The position numbers and the translations under genes were made by a program. 45,881 bases of DNA, taken from contig CAMATW010000023.1 of assembly GCA_945861305.1 (NCBI GenBank), forward strand, positions 1 to 45,881. Direction: 5' to 3'. Shown here piece by piece: positions 23,676 through 31,497 of this stretch; positions within the stretch are counted from its first letter, which is position 1; every line of letters begins with the position of its first letter. The notes beneath the pieces are model-generated. The model was not told the origin of the DNA. It saw only the letters and a program-made list of their open reading frames with translations, and ran no database searches. The stretch is from Bordetella parapertussis. GTDB lineage: Bacteria > Pseudomonadota > Gammaproteobacteria > Burkholderiales > Burkholderiaceae_C.

Positions 23676-25361
23676 TCACATGCCTGCGTAGTTGGGGCCA
23701 CCGCCACCTTCGGGCGTAACCCACACGATGTTTTGCGTGGGGTCTTTGATGTCACAGGTTTTGCAATGCACACAGTTTTGTGCGTTGATTTGCAACTGGT
23801 CAGCGCCTTCGGTAGTCTTGATGTATTCGTAAACACCGGCAGGGCAGTAACGCCCCTCAGGCCCATCGTAGGTCGCAAGGTTGATGCTAACGGGTACTGC
23901 GCTGTCTTTGAGGGTCAGGTGCGCCGGTTGATTCTCTTCATGATTGGTGTTGCTGATGAACACGCTGGAGAGCTTGTCAAAGCTGATGACGCCATCGGGC
24001 TTGGGGTAGGCAATGGCTTGGGAATGTGCAGACGGTTTTAGGCTGGTGTGGTCAGCCTTGTGGTTGTGCAAGGTCCAAGGGGGGGTGCTGACACCTATTT
24101 TGGGCAAAGCAAATTGCTCCACGCCTGTCATGAGTTGGCCCACCCATTTGCCTTTTTTGAACCAGTTTTTGAAATTGCGGGTTTGATGCAATTCTTTGTA
24201 AAGCCAGCTGTTTTCAAAATGTGTGGGGTAGGCCGTCAGTTCATCGTGCGAGCGACCTTCGGCAATCGCCACAAAGGCGGCTTCAGCCGCCAGCATGCCC
24301 GACTTGATCGCGGCATGGCTGCCCTTGATGCGAGCTGCATTCAAGTAACCCGCATCGCATCCAATGAGGGCACCCCCAGGGAACACGGTTTTGGGCAGTG
24401 CTTGTGGTGTGCCGTTGTTAATAGCACGAGCGCCATAGCCAATGCGTTTGCCGCCCTTTAAATGCTTGGCAATACTGGGGTGTGTTTTCCAGCGCTGCAT
24501 TTCTTCAAACGGGCTCATATAGGGGTTGGTGTAATCCAGGCCCAGCACAAAGCCCAAGGTGACTTTGTTGTCTTCAAGGTGGTACAAAAATCCGCCACCA
24601 AAACTGTTGTCCGCGATGGGCCACCCCGAGGTGTGAACCACCAAGCCGGGCTTGGCCAAGGCGGGGTCGACTTCCCACAATTCTTTGATGCCGATGGCAA
24701 AGGTTTGCGTGTCTTTGCCTTGGTTGAGCTTGAAACGCTCAATGACTTGCTTGCCCAAATGGCCACGCGCTCCTTCGGCAAAGACGGTGTATTTAGCGTG
24801 TAACTCCATGCCCAGTTGAAAGTTATCGGTGGGTGTGCCGTCTTTTCCCAAGCCCACATGGCCGGTCGCCACGCCTTTGACAGAGCCGTTATCGTTGTAG
24901 AGCACTTCGGCCGCGGTGAAACCTGGGAAAATTTCCACGCCTAAATTCTCCGCTTGCTGAGCCAGCCACTTGGTGATGTTGCTTAACGACACCACATAGC
25001 AACCGTCGTTGTGGAAATTGCGCGGCATCAGCCAAGAGGGCACAGAGGTGGCACCATCTTCTGAAAGAATCAGTAACTCGTCGCCGTTGACAGCTTGGTT
25101 CAATGGCGCGCCCATTTTTTTCCAGTCGGGAAACAGCTCGTCCATGGCCCGTGGGTCCATGACAGCACCGGACAAAATATGTGCACCAGGCTCAGAACCC
25201 TTTTCAAGCACCACCACCGACAGGTCGTGGCCTTTGCCTAGGCACAGTTGCTTCAAGCGTATGGCGGTGGCCAAGCCGCCAGGCCCGCCGCCCACCACCA
25301 CAACGTCATATTCCATTGCCTCGCGAGGGCCAAATTGTTCGAGTAAATCTTTTGGGGTCAT
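23676..25361 (-). CDS. etfD: Electron transfer flavoprotein:ubiquinone oxidoreductase
   Basis: 561 residues. FAD-binding VVVGGGPGGLATAIRLKQL is near residue 20, then GAHILSGAVMDPRAMDELFP. The C-terminal 4Fe-4S region has CPAGVYEY and INAQNCVHCKTCDIKDP, the ETF-QO pattern. It moves electrons from ETF, reduced by acyl-CoA and other dehydrogenases, to ubiquinone in the inner membrane. This fits nearby fatty-acid and ketoacid genes. Length normal; start at ATG 25361. Confidence 0.95.
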   Translation of the reverse strand: MTPKDLLEQFGPREAMEYDVVVVGGGPGGLATAIRLKQLCLGKGHDLSVVVLEKGSEPGAHILSGAVMDPRAMDELFPDWKKMGAPLNQAVNGDELLILSEDGATSVPSWLMPRNFHNDGCYVVSLSNITKWLAQQAENLGVEIFPGFTAAEVLYNDNGSVKGVATGHVGLGKDGTPTDNFQLGMELHAKYTVFAEGARGHLGKQVIERFKLNQGKDTQTFAIGIKELWEVDPALAKPGLVVHTSGWPIADNSFGGGFLYHLEDNKVTLGFVLGLDYTNPYMSPFEEMQRWKTHPSIAKHLKGGKRIGYGARAINNGTPQALPKTVFPGGALIGCDAGYLNAARIKGSHAAIKSGMLAAEAAFVAIAEGRSHDELTAYPTHFENSWLYKELHQTRNFKNWFKKGKWVGQLMTGVEQFALPKIGVSTPPWTLHNHKADHTSLKPSAHSQAIAYPKPDGVISFDKLSSVFISNTNHEENQPAHLTLKDSAVPVSINLATYDGPEGRYCPAGVYEYIKTTEGADQLQINAQNCVHCKTCDIKDPTQNIVWVTPEGGGGPNYAGM

Positions 25362-25489
25362 AAGAACGATGGATAAGGTGTCATAGCAGCGACAGATTCT
25401 ATTCGGAGTGCTCAGCGCTTATCGCCATAATCAAACGCCTTTAGGCCGTGCCTTCACAATAGCCTTTTTTTGACTTTCAGGAGCTCAAT

Positions 25490-26272
25490 ATGGCGTACAG
25501 CCTCGATTTATCCGGACGCGTGGCTTTGGTCACCGGAGCCTCCAGTGGCTTAGGTGCTCAGTTTGCCCAGACCTTGGCGAGTGCTGGGGCAGCAGTGGTT
25601 TTGGCAAGCCGACGTGAGGAGCGATTGAAATCTTTGCGCATTGACATAGAGGCGCAAGGCGGACAGGCGCATGTAGTCAATTTGGATGTCACCAACCAAA
25701 ACAGCATTGAAGCTGCCGTGGAGCAAGCGGAAGCCGAGGTCGGACCCATAGACATTTTGATCAACAACTCTGGCGTCAGTGCCACACAGCGTTTGCAAGA
25801 CGTGCAAGAAGAGGACTTTGACTTTATCTTCAACACCAATGTACGCGGTGCATTTTTCGTGGCACAGGCGGTGGGCAAACGCATGTTGGCGCGATCCAAA
25901 GGTGTGTTGCCGGGCACTTATGCGGGTGGGCGCATCATCAATATCGCTTCGGCTGCTGCGCTGCGCGTGTTGCCGCAAATCGGCGTCTACTGCATGAGCA
26001 AAGCGGCAGTGGTGCAAATGACCAAAGCCATGGCGATCGAGTGGGGCAGGTACGGCATCAATGTGAATGCAATTTGCCCTGGCTACATCGACACCGAAAT
26101 CAACCACCACCATTGGGAGACCGAGCAAGGGAAAAAATTGGTGAATATGTTCCCCAAAAAGCGCCTTGGCCAAACCCACGACCTCGATGCTTTGTTGGTG
26201 ATGTTGGCCAGCCCGCAAAGCGATTTCATTAATGGCGCTGTCATTTCTGCAGATGACGGTTTTTCGATATGA
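25490..26272 (+). CDS. Short-chain dehydrogenase/reductase
   Basis: 260 residues with a strong ribosome binding site (CAGGAG). Rossmann motif VTGASSGLGAQFAQTLASAG, then NNSGVSATQRLQDV, and the catalytic YCMSKAA with Tyr167 and Lys171. It reduces or oxidises an alcohol/ketone with NAD(P). It is coupled by ATGA overlap to the thioesterase, suggesting a short acyl-CoA or hydroxyacyl pathway; the substrate is unknown. Confidence 0.9.
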   Translation: MAYSLDLSGRVALVTGASSGLGAQFAQTLASAGAAVVLASRREERLKSLRIDIEAQGGQAHVVNLDVTNQNSIEAAVEQAEAEVGPIDILINNSGVSATQRLQDVQEEDFDFIFNTNVRGAFFVAQAVGKRMLARSKGVLPGTYAGGRIINIASAAALRVLPQIGVYCMSKAAVVQMTKAMAIEWGRYGINVNAICPGYIDTEINHHHWETEQGKKLVNMFPKKRLGQTHDLDALLVMLASPQSDFINGAVISADDGFSI

Positions 26273-26688
26273 GAATCCAGCTTCCTGTTGAAAAAAAATG
26301 GGTTTACCAAGAAGTAATAGCCATGCGCTGGGGCGATATGGATGCTATGGGGCACCTCAATAACACCAGTTACTTTCGCTATTTGGAGACGGCCCGTATC
26401 AATTGGTTTACCCAGTTGGCTTGTCCCCCCGATCCCTCTGGCGAAGGGCCCGTCATCGTCAATGCTTTTTGTAATTTTCTGATTCAGATGGAATACCCCT
26501 GCGATGTGCTGGTCAAGATGTATGTCAGCGATCCGCAACGCAGTTCATTTGAATCTTGGGCTACCTTGGAGCGTACTGACCAGCCTGGTGTGATCCATGC
26601 CGAGGGTGGGGCCACCACGGTATGGGTCAATTTTCCTTTGAAAAAATCTGCACCTTTGCCCGATTGGATGAGGGCGCACTTGGTTTGA
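26269..26688 (+). CDS. Hotdog-fold acyl-CoA thioesterase (4HBT family)
   Basis: 139 residues. MRWGDMDAMGHLNNTSYFRYLETARINWF is the 4HBT/YbgC-type active-site region, with the catalytic Asp in GDMDAMGHLNN. It likely hydrolyses a short or aromatic acyl-CoA. It overlaps the SDR stop by four bases, so the two are one operon. A 145-base AT-rich gap follows. Confidence 0.88.
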   Translation: MRIQLPVEKKWVYQEVIAMRWGDMDAMGHLNNTSYFRYLETARINWFTQLACPPDPSGEGPVIVNAFCNFLIQMEYPCDVLVKMYVSDPQRSSFESWATLERTDQPGVIHAEGGATTVWVNFPLKKSAPLPDWMRAHLV

Positions 26689-26833
26689 GCTGTTCAGTTT
26701 CGGCGTGCTGCTCCTTTTAAACAAACTTTCATATCTCTTACTAAATAATTGATTTAATTCTTAATAATTAGTTTTTATGGTTAATATTCGGAGGTGTCCC
26801 GCTGCTTTTGTGGGACTGACGGAGATAACCACA

Positions 26834-27493
26834 GTGACGCTTCCCCACGAGTTGTCTGCGCAGATCATGCGCAAACAACCGACCCAAAAACGCGCTCAAC
26901 TCACCATTGACGCCATATTCGAAGCCACCTCGCAAATTGTTGACCGAGACGGTGTCAGTGGTCTGACCACCAACAAAATTGCAGCCAAGGCTGGCTTCTC
27001 TGTGGGTACGCTTTACCAATACTTTTCAAGCAAAGAGGCTATTTTTCGCGCCATGTCGCAGCATGGGCGCAGCTTGGTGCTGCGTGAACTTGAAAGCTAT
27101 TTGTTCTCGGTCGAGTGCAGCCATGACCCAGAGGACATCACACCAGAAGTGTTTGTGCGTCGCTATGTGCAAATTTGTATACAAGGTTTTGCTTTAGGGA
27201 AAAACTACCGACGTGCCATGAACCGCTTGTGTTGGCTGCTCGAGCAACCCGAGGAAACCGCCTTGTCTGTGCAAAAAATGGTGGACCGTTTGATGGCGTG
27301 TTTGAAGTACCTGCAACACCCCTTGTTGCCGGTCTTAGACGAGACACAAACCTTTGTGCTGAGTCGCTCGCTCATGGGCTGTTTGCGCAGCGCTTCACTA
27401 GAGCGCTTCGAGCACATGGAGTCCGCGGCATTTGAAGACCAGTTGGTTGATTTGCTCATGTCCCAACTGGTGCGCAACTTGGTGCCGGCTTAG
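26834..27493 (+). CDS. TetR family transcriptional regulator
   Basis: About 219 residues from GTG 26834, chosen because GGAG lies about ten bases upstream; ATG 26777 and ATG 26867 are alternatives. The N-terminal helix-turn-helix is LTIDAIFEATSQIVDRDG then TTNKIAAKAGFSVGTLYQYFSSKEAIF. The C-terminal ligand-binding domain is unremarkable. Its target is unknown; the SDR-thioesterase pair just upstream or the AhpD-like gene that converges on it are candidates. The stop overlaps the convergent neighbour by four bases. Confidence 0.88.
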   Translation: MTLPHELSAQIMRKQPTQKRAQLTIDAIFEATSQIVDRDGVSGLTTNKIAAKAGFSVGTLYQYFSSKEAIFRAMSQHGRSLVLRELESYLFSVECSHDPEDITPEVFVRRYVQICIQGFALGKNYRRAMNRLCWLLEQPEETALSVQKMVDRLMACLKYLQHPLLPVLDETQTFVLSRSLMGCLRSASLERFEHMESAAFEDQLVDLLMSQLVRNLVPA

Positions 27494-28068
27494 GCCTTCT
27501 TCTCTTTAGGCGTGCGCCCCATTACATAAAACTCGGGGTTGGGCAACATATTTGAAAAACTCGCGATGCGGTTGGACAAGCCAAAGAAGGCAGTGATGGA
27601 TGCGATATCCCAAATATCCTCATCGCTGAAACCATGGGCATGTAAAGGGGCAAAGTCAGCGTCTTCTATCTCATGGCTGTGCAAACAGACTTTCATGGCA
27701 AAGTCAAGCATGGCGCGTTGGCGTGGGCTGATGTCCGCCTTGCGGTAATTGATGGCCACTTGGTCTGCCGCCAACGGCTTTTTTTCATAGATACGCAAAA
27801 TTGCGCCATGTGCCACTACGCAATACAAGCAGTGGTTGGCGGCACTGGTGGTGGTGACGATCATTTCCCGCTCGCCCTTGGTCAGGCCACTGTCTTCACG
27901 CAACATCAATGCATCGTGGTACGCAAAGAACGCTCGCCATTCGGCAGGGCGACGCGCCAAGGTCAAAAACACATTCGGAACAAAACCGGCTTTTTCTTGA
28001 ACTTCCAAGACTTTGGCGCGGATGTCTTCAGGCAGGTCTTTGATCTCAGGGGCAGGGTAGCGGTTCAT
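27490..28068 (-). CDS. AhpD-like peroxidase-related protein (carboxymuconolactone decarboxylase family)
   Basis: 192 residues with the redox motif NHCLYCVVAHG (C-x2-C plus His) in the middle, the hallmark of alkylhydroperoxidase AhpD-like folds. GFVPNVFLTLARRPAEWRAFFAYHDALM precedes it and DIASITAFFGLSNRIASF follows. These proteins act in peroxide defence or as a thiol-redox partner; the exact reaction is not known. It is divergent from scoA with 68 bases between starts. Confidence 0.85.
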   Translation of the reverse strand: MNRYPAPEIKDLPEDIRAKVLEVQEKAGFVPNVFLTLARRPAEWRAFFAYHDALMLREDSGLTKGEREMIVTTTSAANHCLYCVVAHGAILRIYEKKPLAADQVAINYRKADISPRQRAMLDFAMKVCLHSHEIEDADFAPLHAHGFSDEDIWDIASITAFFGLSNRIASFSNMLPNPEFYVMGRTPKEKKA

Positions 28069-28136
28069 ATCGTCTCCATATGTTTTTGATTATGCCCACC
28101 CCCTAGAATCGCTGCATTGCAGCAAAGGAGAGTGGT

Positions 28137-28844
28137 TTGAATAAATTGTTTCCCAGTGCCGCGGCCGCGCTTGATGGTTTGGTCCGTGATGGTCAGTTGA
28201 TTGCCGTGGGAGGCTTTGGTTTGTGCGGCATTCCCGAAGCCTTGATTGCGGCTTTGCGCGACAGCAAGGTGCAAAACCTCACCGCGATTTCCAACAATGC
28301 TGGCGTTGATGACTTTGGTTTGGGTTTGTTGCTGCAAACCCGTCAAATTAAAAAAATGATTTCCTCTTATGTGGGGGAAAACAAAGAGTTTGAACGCCAG
28401 TATTTGGCCGGTGAACTCGAACTCGATTTCACCCCTCAAGGTACCTTGGCCGAAAAGCTTCGCGCTGGCGGTGCTGGCATCCCCGCGTTTTTCACCAAAA
28501 CTGGTGTCGGCACCGTGGTGGCCGATGGAAAAGAACTGCGCGAATTTGATGGCGAAACCTATGTGTTGGAACATTCTTTGGTACCCGATGTGTCCTTGGT
28601 CAAAGCCTATGCCGCTGACCGCGTGGGCAATTTGCAGTTTCGCTTAACCGCTCGCAACTTCAACCCTGCGGTGGCAATGGCAGGCAAAGTCTGTGTGGTG
28701 GAAGTGGAAAAAATCGTCGAGGTGGGAGAACTAGATCCCGATCATGTGCATTTGCCCGGCATTTATGTGCACCGCATCGTACTCAATGCCCACCCCGAAA
28801 AACGCATCGAAAAAAGAACCATCACAGAGAAAGCGGGAGTCTGA
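28137..28844 (+). CDS. scoA: 3-oxoacid CoA-transferase subunit A
   Basis: 235 residues from TTG 28137, supported by AAAGGAG five to ten bases upstream. [22 protein letters not shown] is the glycine-rich CoA-transferase motif; [22 protein letters not shown] follows. With subunit B it moves CoA from succinyl-CoA to acetoacetate or another 3-oxoacid, as in ketone-body or PHB breakdown. Confidence 0.92.
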   Translation: MNKLFPSAAAALDGLVRDGQLIAVGGFGLCGIPEALIAALRDSKVQNLTAISNNAGVDDFGLGLLLQTRQIKKMISSYVGENKEFERQYLAGELELDFTPQGTLAEKLRAGGAGIPAFFTKTGVGTVVADGKELREFDGETYVLEHSLVPDVSLVKAYAADRVGNLQFRLTARNFNPAVAMAGKVCVVEVEKIVEVGELDPDHVHLPGIYVHRIVLNAHPEKRIEKRTITEKAGV

Positions 28845-28846
28845 CC

Positions 28847-29485
28847 ATGAGTTGGAGCCAAGACCAAATGGCGGCGCGCGCTGCCCACGAATTAAAAGAC
28901 GGGTTTTATGTCAATCTGGGCATCGGTATTCCCACGCTGGTGGCCAACCATGTGCCCAGCAACATCGAGGTGTGGTTGCAATCCGAAAACGGCATGTTGG
29001 GCATAGGCCCTTTTCCCAATGAGGACCATGTGGACGCCGACCTGATCAATGCCGGCAAACAAACCGTGACCACATTGGCAGGTACTTCTATTTTTGGCAG
29101 TCACGACAGCTTTGCCATGATCCGTGGCGGCAAGATCAATCTGTCTATTTTGGGTGCCATGCAGGTGAGCGAAAAGGGCGATTTGGCCAACTGGATGATC
29201 CCAGGCAAGATGGTCAAGGGCATGGGCGGTGCCATGGACTTGGTTGCCGGTGTCAAGCGCGTCATCATTTTGATGGAGCATGTGGCCAAGAAAAAAGATG
29301 GCACCGAAGATTTAAAAATCTTGCCTCAATGCACCTTGCCCTTAACGGGCGTGGGTGTGGTTGACCGCATCATCACCGACTTGGGCGTCATGGACGTTAC
29401 CCCCGAGGGCTTAAAACTGGTTGAACTCGCCGATGGCGTGACCCGCGAGTTTTTGCAGAGCAAGACCGGCGTTGCACTTATTTAG
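28847..29485 (+). CDS. scoB: 3-oxoacid CoA-transferase subunit B
   Basis: 212 residues, two bases after sco[17 protein letters not shown] and [14 protein letters not shown] contain the glutamate that forms the CoA thioester. GGAMDLVAG and [21 protein letters not shown] are family typical. It pairs with subunit A. A hairpin with arms CAAACCCA and TGGGTTTG lies just past its stop. Confidence 0.93.
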   Translation: MSWSQDQMAARAAHELKDGFYVNLGIGIPTLVANHVPSNIEVWLQSENGMLGIGPFPNEDHVDADLINAGKQTVTTLAGTSIFGSHDSFAMIRGGKINLSILGAMQVSEKGDLANWMIPGKMVKGMGGAMDLVAGVKRVIILMEHVAKKKDGTEDLKILPQCTLPLTGVGVVDRIITDLGVMDVTPEGLKLVELADGVTREFLQSKTGVALI

Positions 29486-29491
29486 GTAAAG

Positions 29492-29515
29492 CAAACCCAG
29501 AGCTTAGTGGGTTTG
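29492..29515. terminator. Hairpin between convergent scoB and the regulator
   Basis: A perfect 8-bp stem, CAAACCCA with TGGGTTTG, and an 8-base loop lie after scoB and overlap the 3' end of the convergent regulator. There is no long U-run, so it may be a weak or bidirectional terminator. Confidence 0.5.
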
Positions 29516-29851
29516 TGACATAGCTTGGTCCATGACCTTGCTATGCGTTTGAAAGTACTGAACCGCTAGGGGCGTAGGCGCCAAAAATTTGGTGCGGCGG
29601 TTGCTGCCTTCGAATTGCGTGTCGATCATGCCGATTTCGCGCAAGATATCTAATTTCCGGTGAATCGTGGCAGGCGAGGCGATATGCGCCATGGCCATGG
29701 TTTCCGTTACGGTAAGAGGCTTGCCTTGTGCATGACGAACAGCAATGGTCTCTAGCAATTTCTTGGCATCAAGGTCTAAAACGGGAAGTTCACCCTTGCC
29801 CTCGATGGTGTGAAGCAGGGTTAAAAAGCGAATGTAAATGTGGTTGCTCAT
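29504..29851 (-). CDS. Small winged-helix transcriptional regulator (MarR-like)
   Basis: 115 residues. The middle TVTETMAMAHIASPATIHRKLDILREIGMIDTQFEG, with a following NRRTKFLAPT, is a helix-turn-helix plus wing. No ligand-binding domain is evident. AT-rich palindromes lie directly upstream of its start. The flanking genes are scoAB and a gabD-type dehydrogenase, which are likely targets by position only. Family assignment beyond winged helix is uncertain. Confidence 0.7.
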   Translation of the reverse strand: MSNHIYIRFLTLLHTIEGKGELPVLDLDAKKLLETIAVRHAQGKPLTVTETMAMAHIASPATIHRKLDILREIGMIDTQFEGSNRRTKFLAPTPLAVQYFQTHSKVMDQAMSQTH

Positions 29852-29861
29852 ACAGGAAAAT

Positions 29862-29901
29862 AATAACAGTTATTGATAAAGGTTTTCATTTATTTAAATA
29901 A
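29862..29901. promoter_or_regulatory. Paired AT-rich palindromes upstream of the winged-helix regulator
   Basis: AATAAC-A-GTTATT (29862-29874) and TTATTTAAATAA (29890-29901) are perfect palindromes within about 50 bases of the regulator start. They could be operators, possibly for the regulator itself. The whole 29852-29962 gap is very AT-rich, which makes chance palindromes more likely. Confidence 0.45.
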
Positions 29902-29962
29902 TTAATAAATTTAAATAAATTTGTCAGAATTGATTATTTTTTATTATAAAAAATGAATTTTG

Positions 29963-31444
29963 TTATTTCTTAAATATATCACCAATACAAAGGTACTTCA
30001 TTTCAAGGTATTCAGCCATGCCATGGCTTGAGCCCTCCCGACCCAAACCTGACTGCTTCATGCCGCCAAACGGCACATGCTCGGTGGCAATGACGCCTAC
30101 ATTGATTCCCACCATGCCGTATTCCAAAGCTTCAGCCACACGGTAAATACGGCCCACGTCGCGGCTGTAGAAATAACTGGCTAAACCAAACTCGGTGTTG
30201 TTAGCAGCGTCTATGGCTTCTTGCTCTGTTGAGAAACGAAACACCGGCGCAAACGGGCCAAAGGTTTCTTCCTTGGCGCACAACATGCTGGCCTTGGCGT
30301 CAGCGATGACGGTGGGTTCAAAAAACTGACCTTGCATTTTTTTGCCACCCGCCAGTACACGCCCACCTTGCTTGACAGCGTCAGCCACATGTCGCTCGAC
30401 TTTTTCAACAGCGGCATCCTCGATCAACGGCCCTTGGGTCACGCCATCGGCAAAACCATTGCCCACGTTCAGGGTGGCGACTTTGGCGGCAAATTTCTGC
30501 ACGAAAGCCTCATAGACACCGTCTTGCACATAGATGCGGTTGGCGCATACGCAGGTTTGTCCGGCATTGCGAAATTTGCTGATCATGGCGCCCTCGACTG
30601 CGGAGTCGATATCGGCGTCGTCAAAAACAATAAAAGGCGCGTTGCCGCCCAGCTCCAAGGCGAGCTTCTTTACTGTGGGCGCTGACTGCGCCATGAGAAT
30701 ACGCCCGACTTCGGTGGAACCGGTGAAGCTGATGTGGCGTACCGTGTCGCTGGCGCAAAAAACCTTGCCTACAGCGATGCTGTTAGCGCTGTCGGCGGTC
30801 AGCACATTCAGAACACCAGCAGGCAGTCCAGCGCGAACCGCCAACTCGGCCGCCGCCAGCGCGGTCAGCGGGGTGAGCTCGGCAGGTTTGATGATGACGG
30901 GGCAGCCCGCTGCCAGTGCAGGCGCGACTTTGCGGGTGATCATGGCCAAGGGGAAATTCCAAGGCGTGATGGCTGCACACACGCCAATGGGCTGCTGCAG
31001 CACCATGAGGCGGCGGTTGTTGTCAAACTGCGGCAGGGTTTCGCCATTCACACGTTTGGCTTCTTCGGCATACCACTCGACAAAGCTGGCGCCGTAAGCC
31101 ACTTCGCCTTTGGCCTCGGCGTAGGGCTTGCCTTGTTCGGCAGTGAGGATGCGGCCCAAATCCTCCACGTTCGCCATCAGCAAGTCATACCACTTGCGAA
31201 GGATGATGCTGCGCTCTTTGGCGGTTTTGCTGCGCCAAGCCGGCCAGGCCGCATCGGCAGCGGCAATGGCGCGGGTCGCGTCGTCGGGGCCGAGGTTGGC
31301 GACATCGGCGAGTTTGCGACCGTTGCTGGGGTCTAGGACTTCAAAGCGTTGCGAGCCTTTGACCCACTCGCCGTTGATCAGTGCATCGGTTTTAAGCAAG
31401 CTGGGGTCTTTGAGCAGTGCGAGCGGAGAGGTTTGCATGTCCAT
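29963..31444 (-). CDS. gabD: NAD(P)-dependent succinate-semialdehyde dehydrogenase type
   Basis: 493 residues. Aldehyde dehydrogenase motifs are ITPWNFPLAMITRKVAPALAAG, ISFTGSTEVGR, LELGGNAPFIVFDDAD with the general base Glu, and NAGQTCVCANR with the catalytic Cys at about residue 300. The C-terminal EYLEMKYLCIG fits GabD. It oxidises succinate semialdehyde, or a related aldehyde, to the acid. Start at ATG 31444 or 31438. It diverges from alaS with a 53-base gap. Confidence 0.88.
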   Translation of the reverse strand: MDMQTSPLALLKDPSLLKTDALINGEWVKGSQRFEVLDPSNGRKLADVANLGPDDATRAIAAADAAWPAWRSKTAKERSIILRKWYDLLMANVEDLGRILTAEQGKPYAEAKGEVAYGASFVEWYAEEAKRVNGETLPQFDNNRRLMVLQQPIGVCAAITPWNFPLAMITRKVAPALAAGCPVIIKPAELTPLTALAAAELAVRAGLPAGVLNVLTADSANSIAVGKVFCASDTVRHISFTGSTEVGRILMAQSAPTVKKLALELGGNAPFIVFDDADIDSAVEGAMISKFRNAGQTCVCANRIYVQDGVYEAFVQKFAAKVATLNVGNGFADGVTQGPLIEDAAVEKVERHVADAVKQGGRVLAGGKKMQGQFFEPTVIADAKASMLCAKEETFGPFAPVFRFSTEQEAIDAANNTEFGLASYFYSRDVGRIYRVAEALEYGMVGINVGVIATEHVPFGGMKQSGLGREGSSHGMAEYLEMKYLCIGDIFKK

Positions 31445-31497
31445 GTAAGAGCCGTTGTCGTTAAAAGATCAACGCTAATCATGGCATAAAATTCCTT

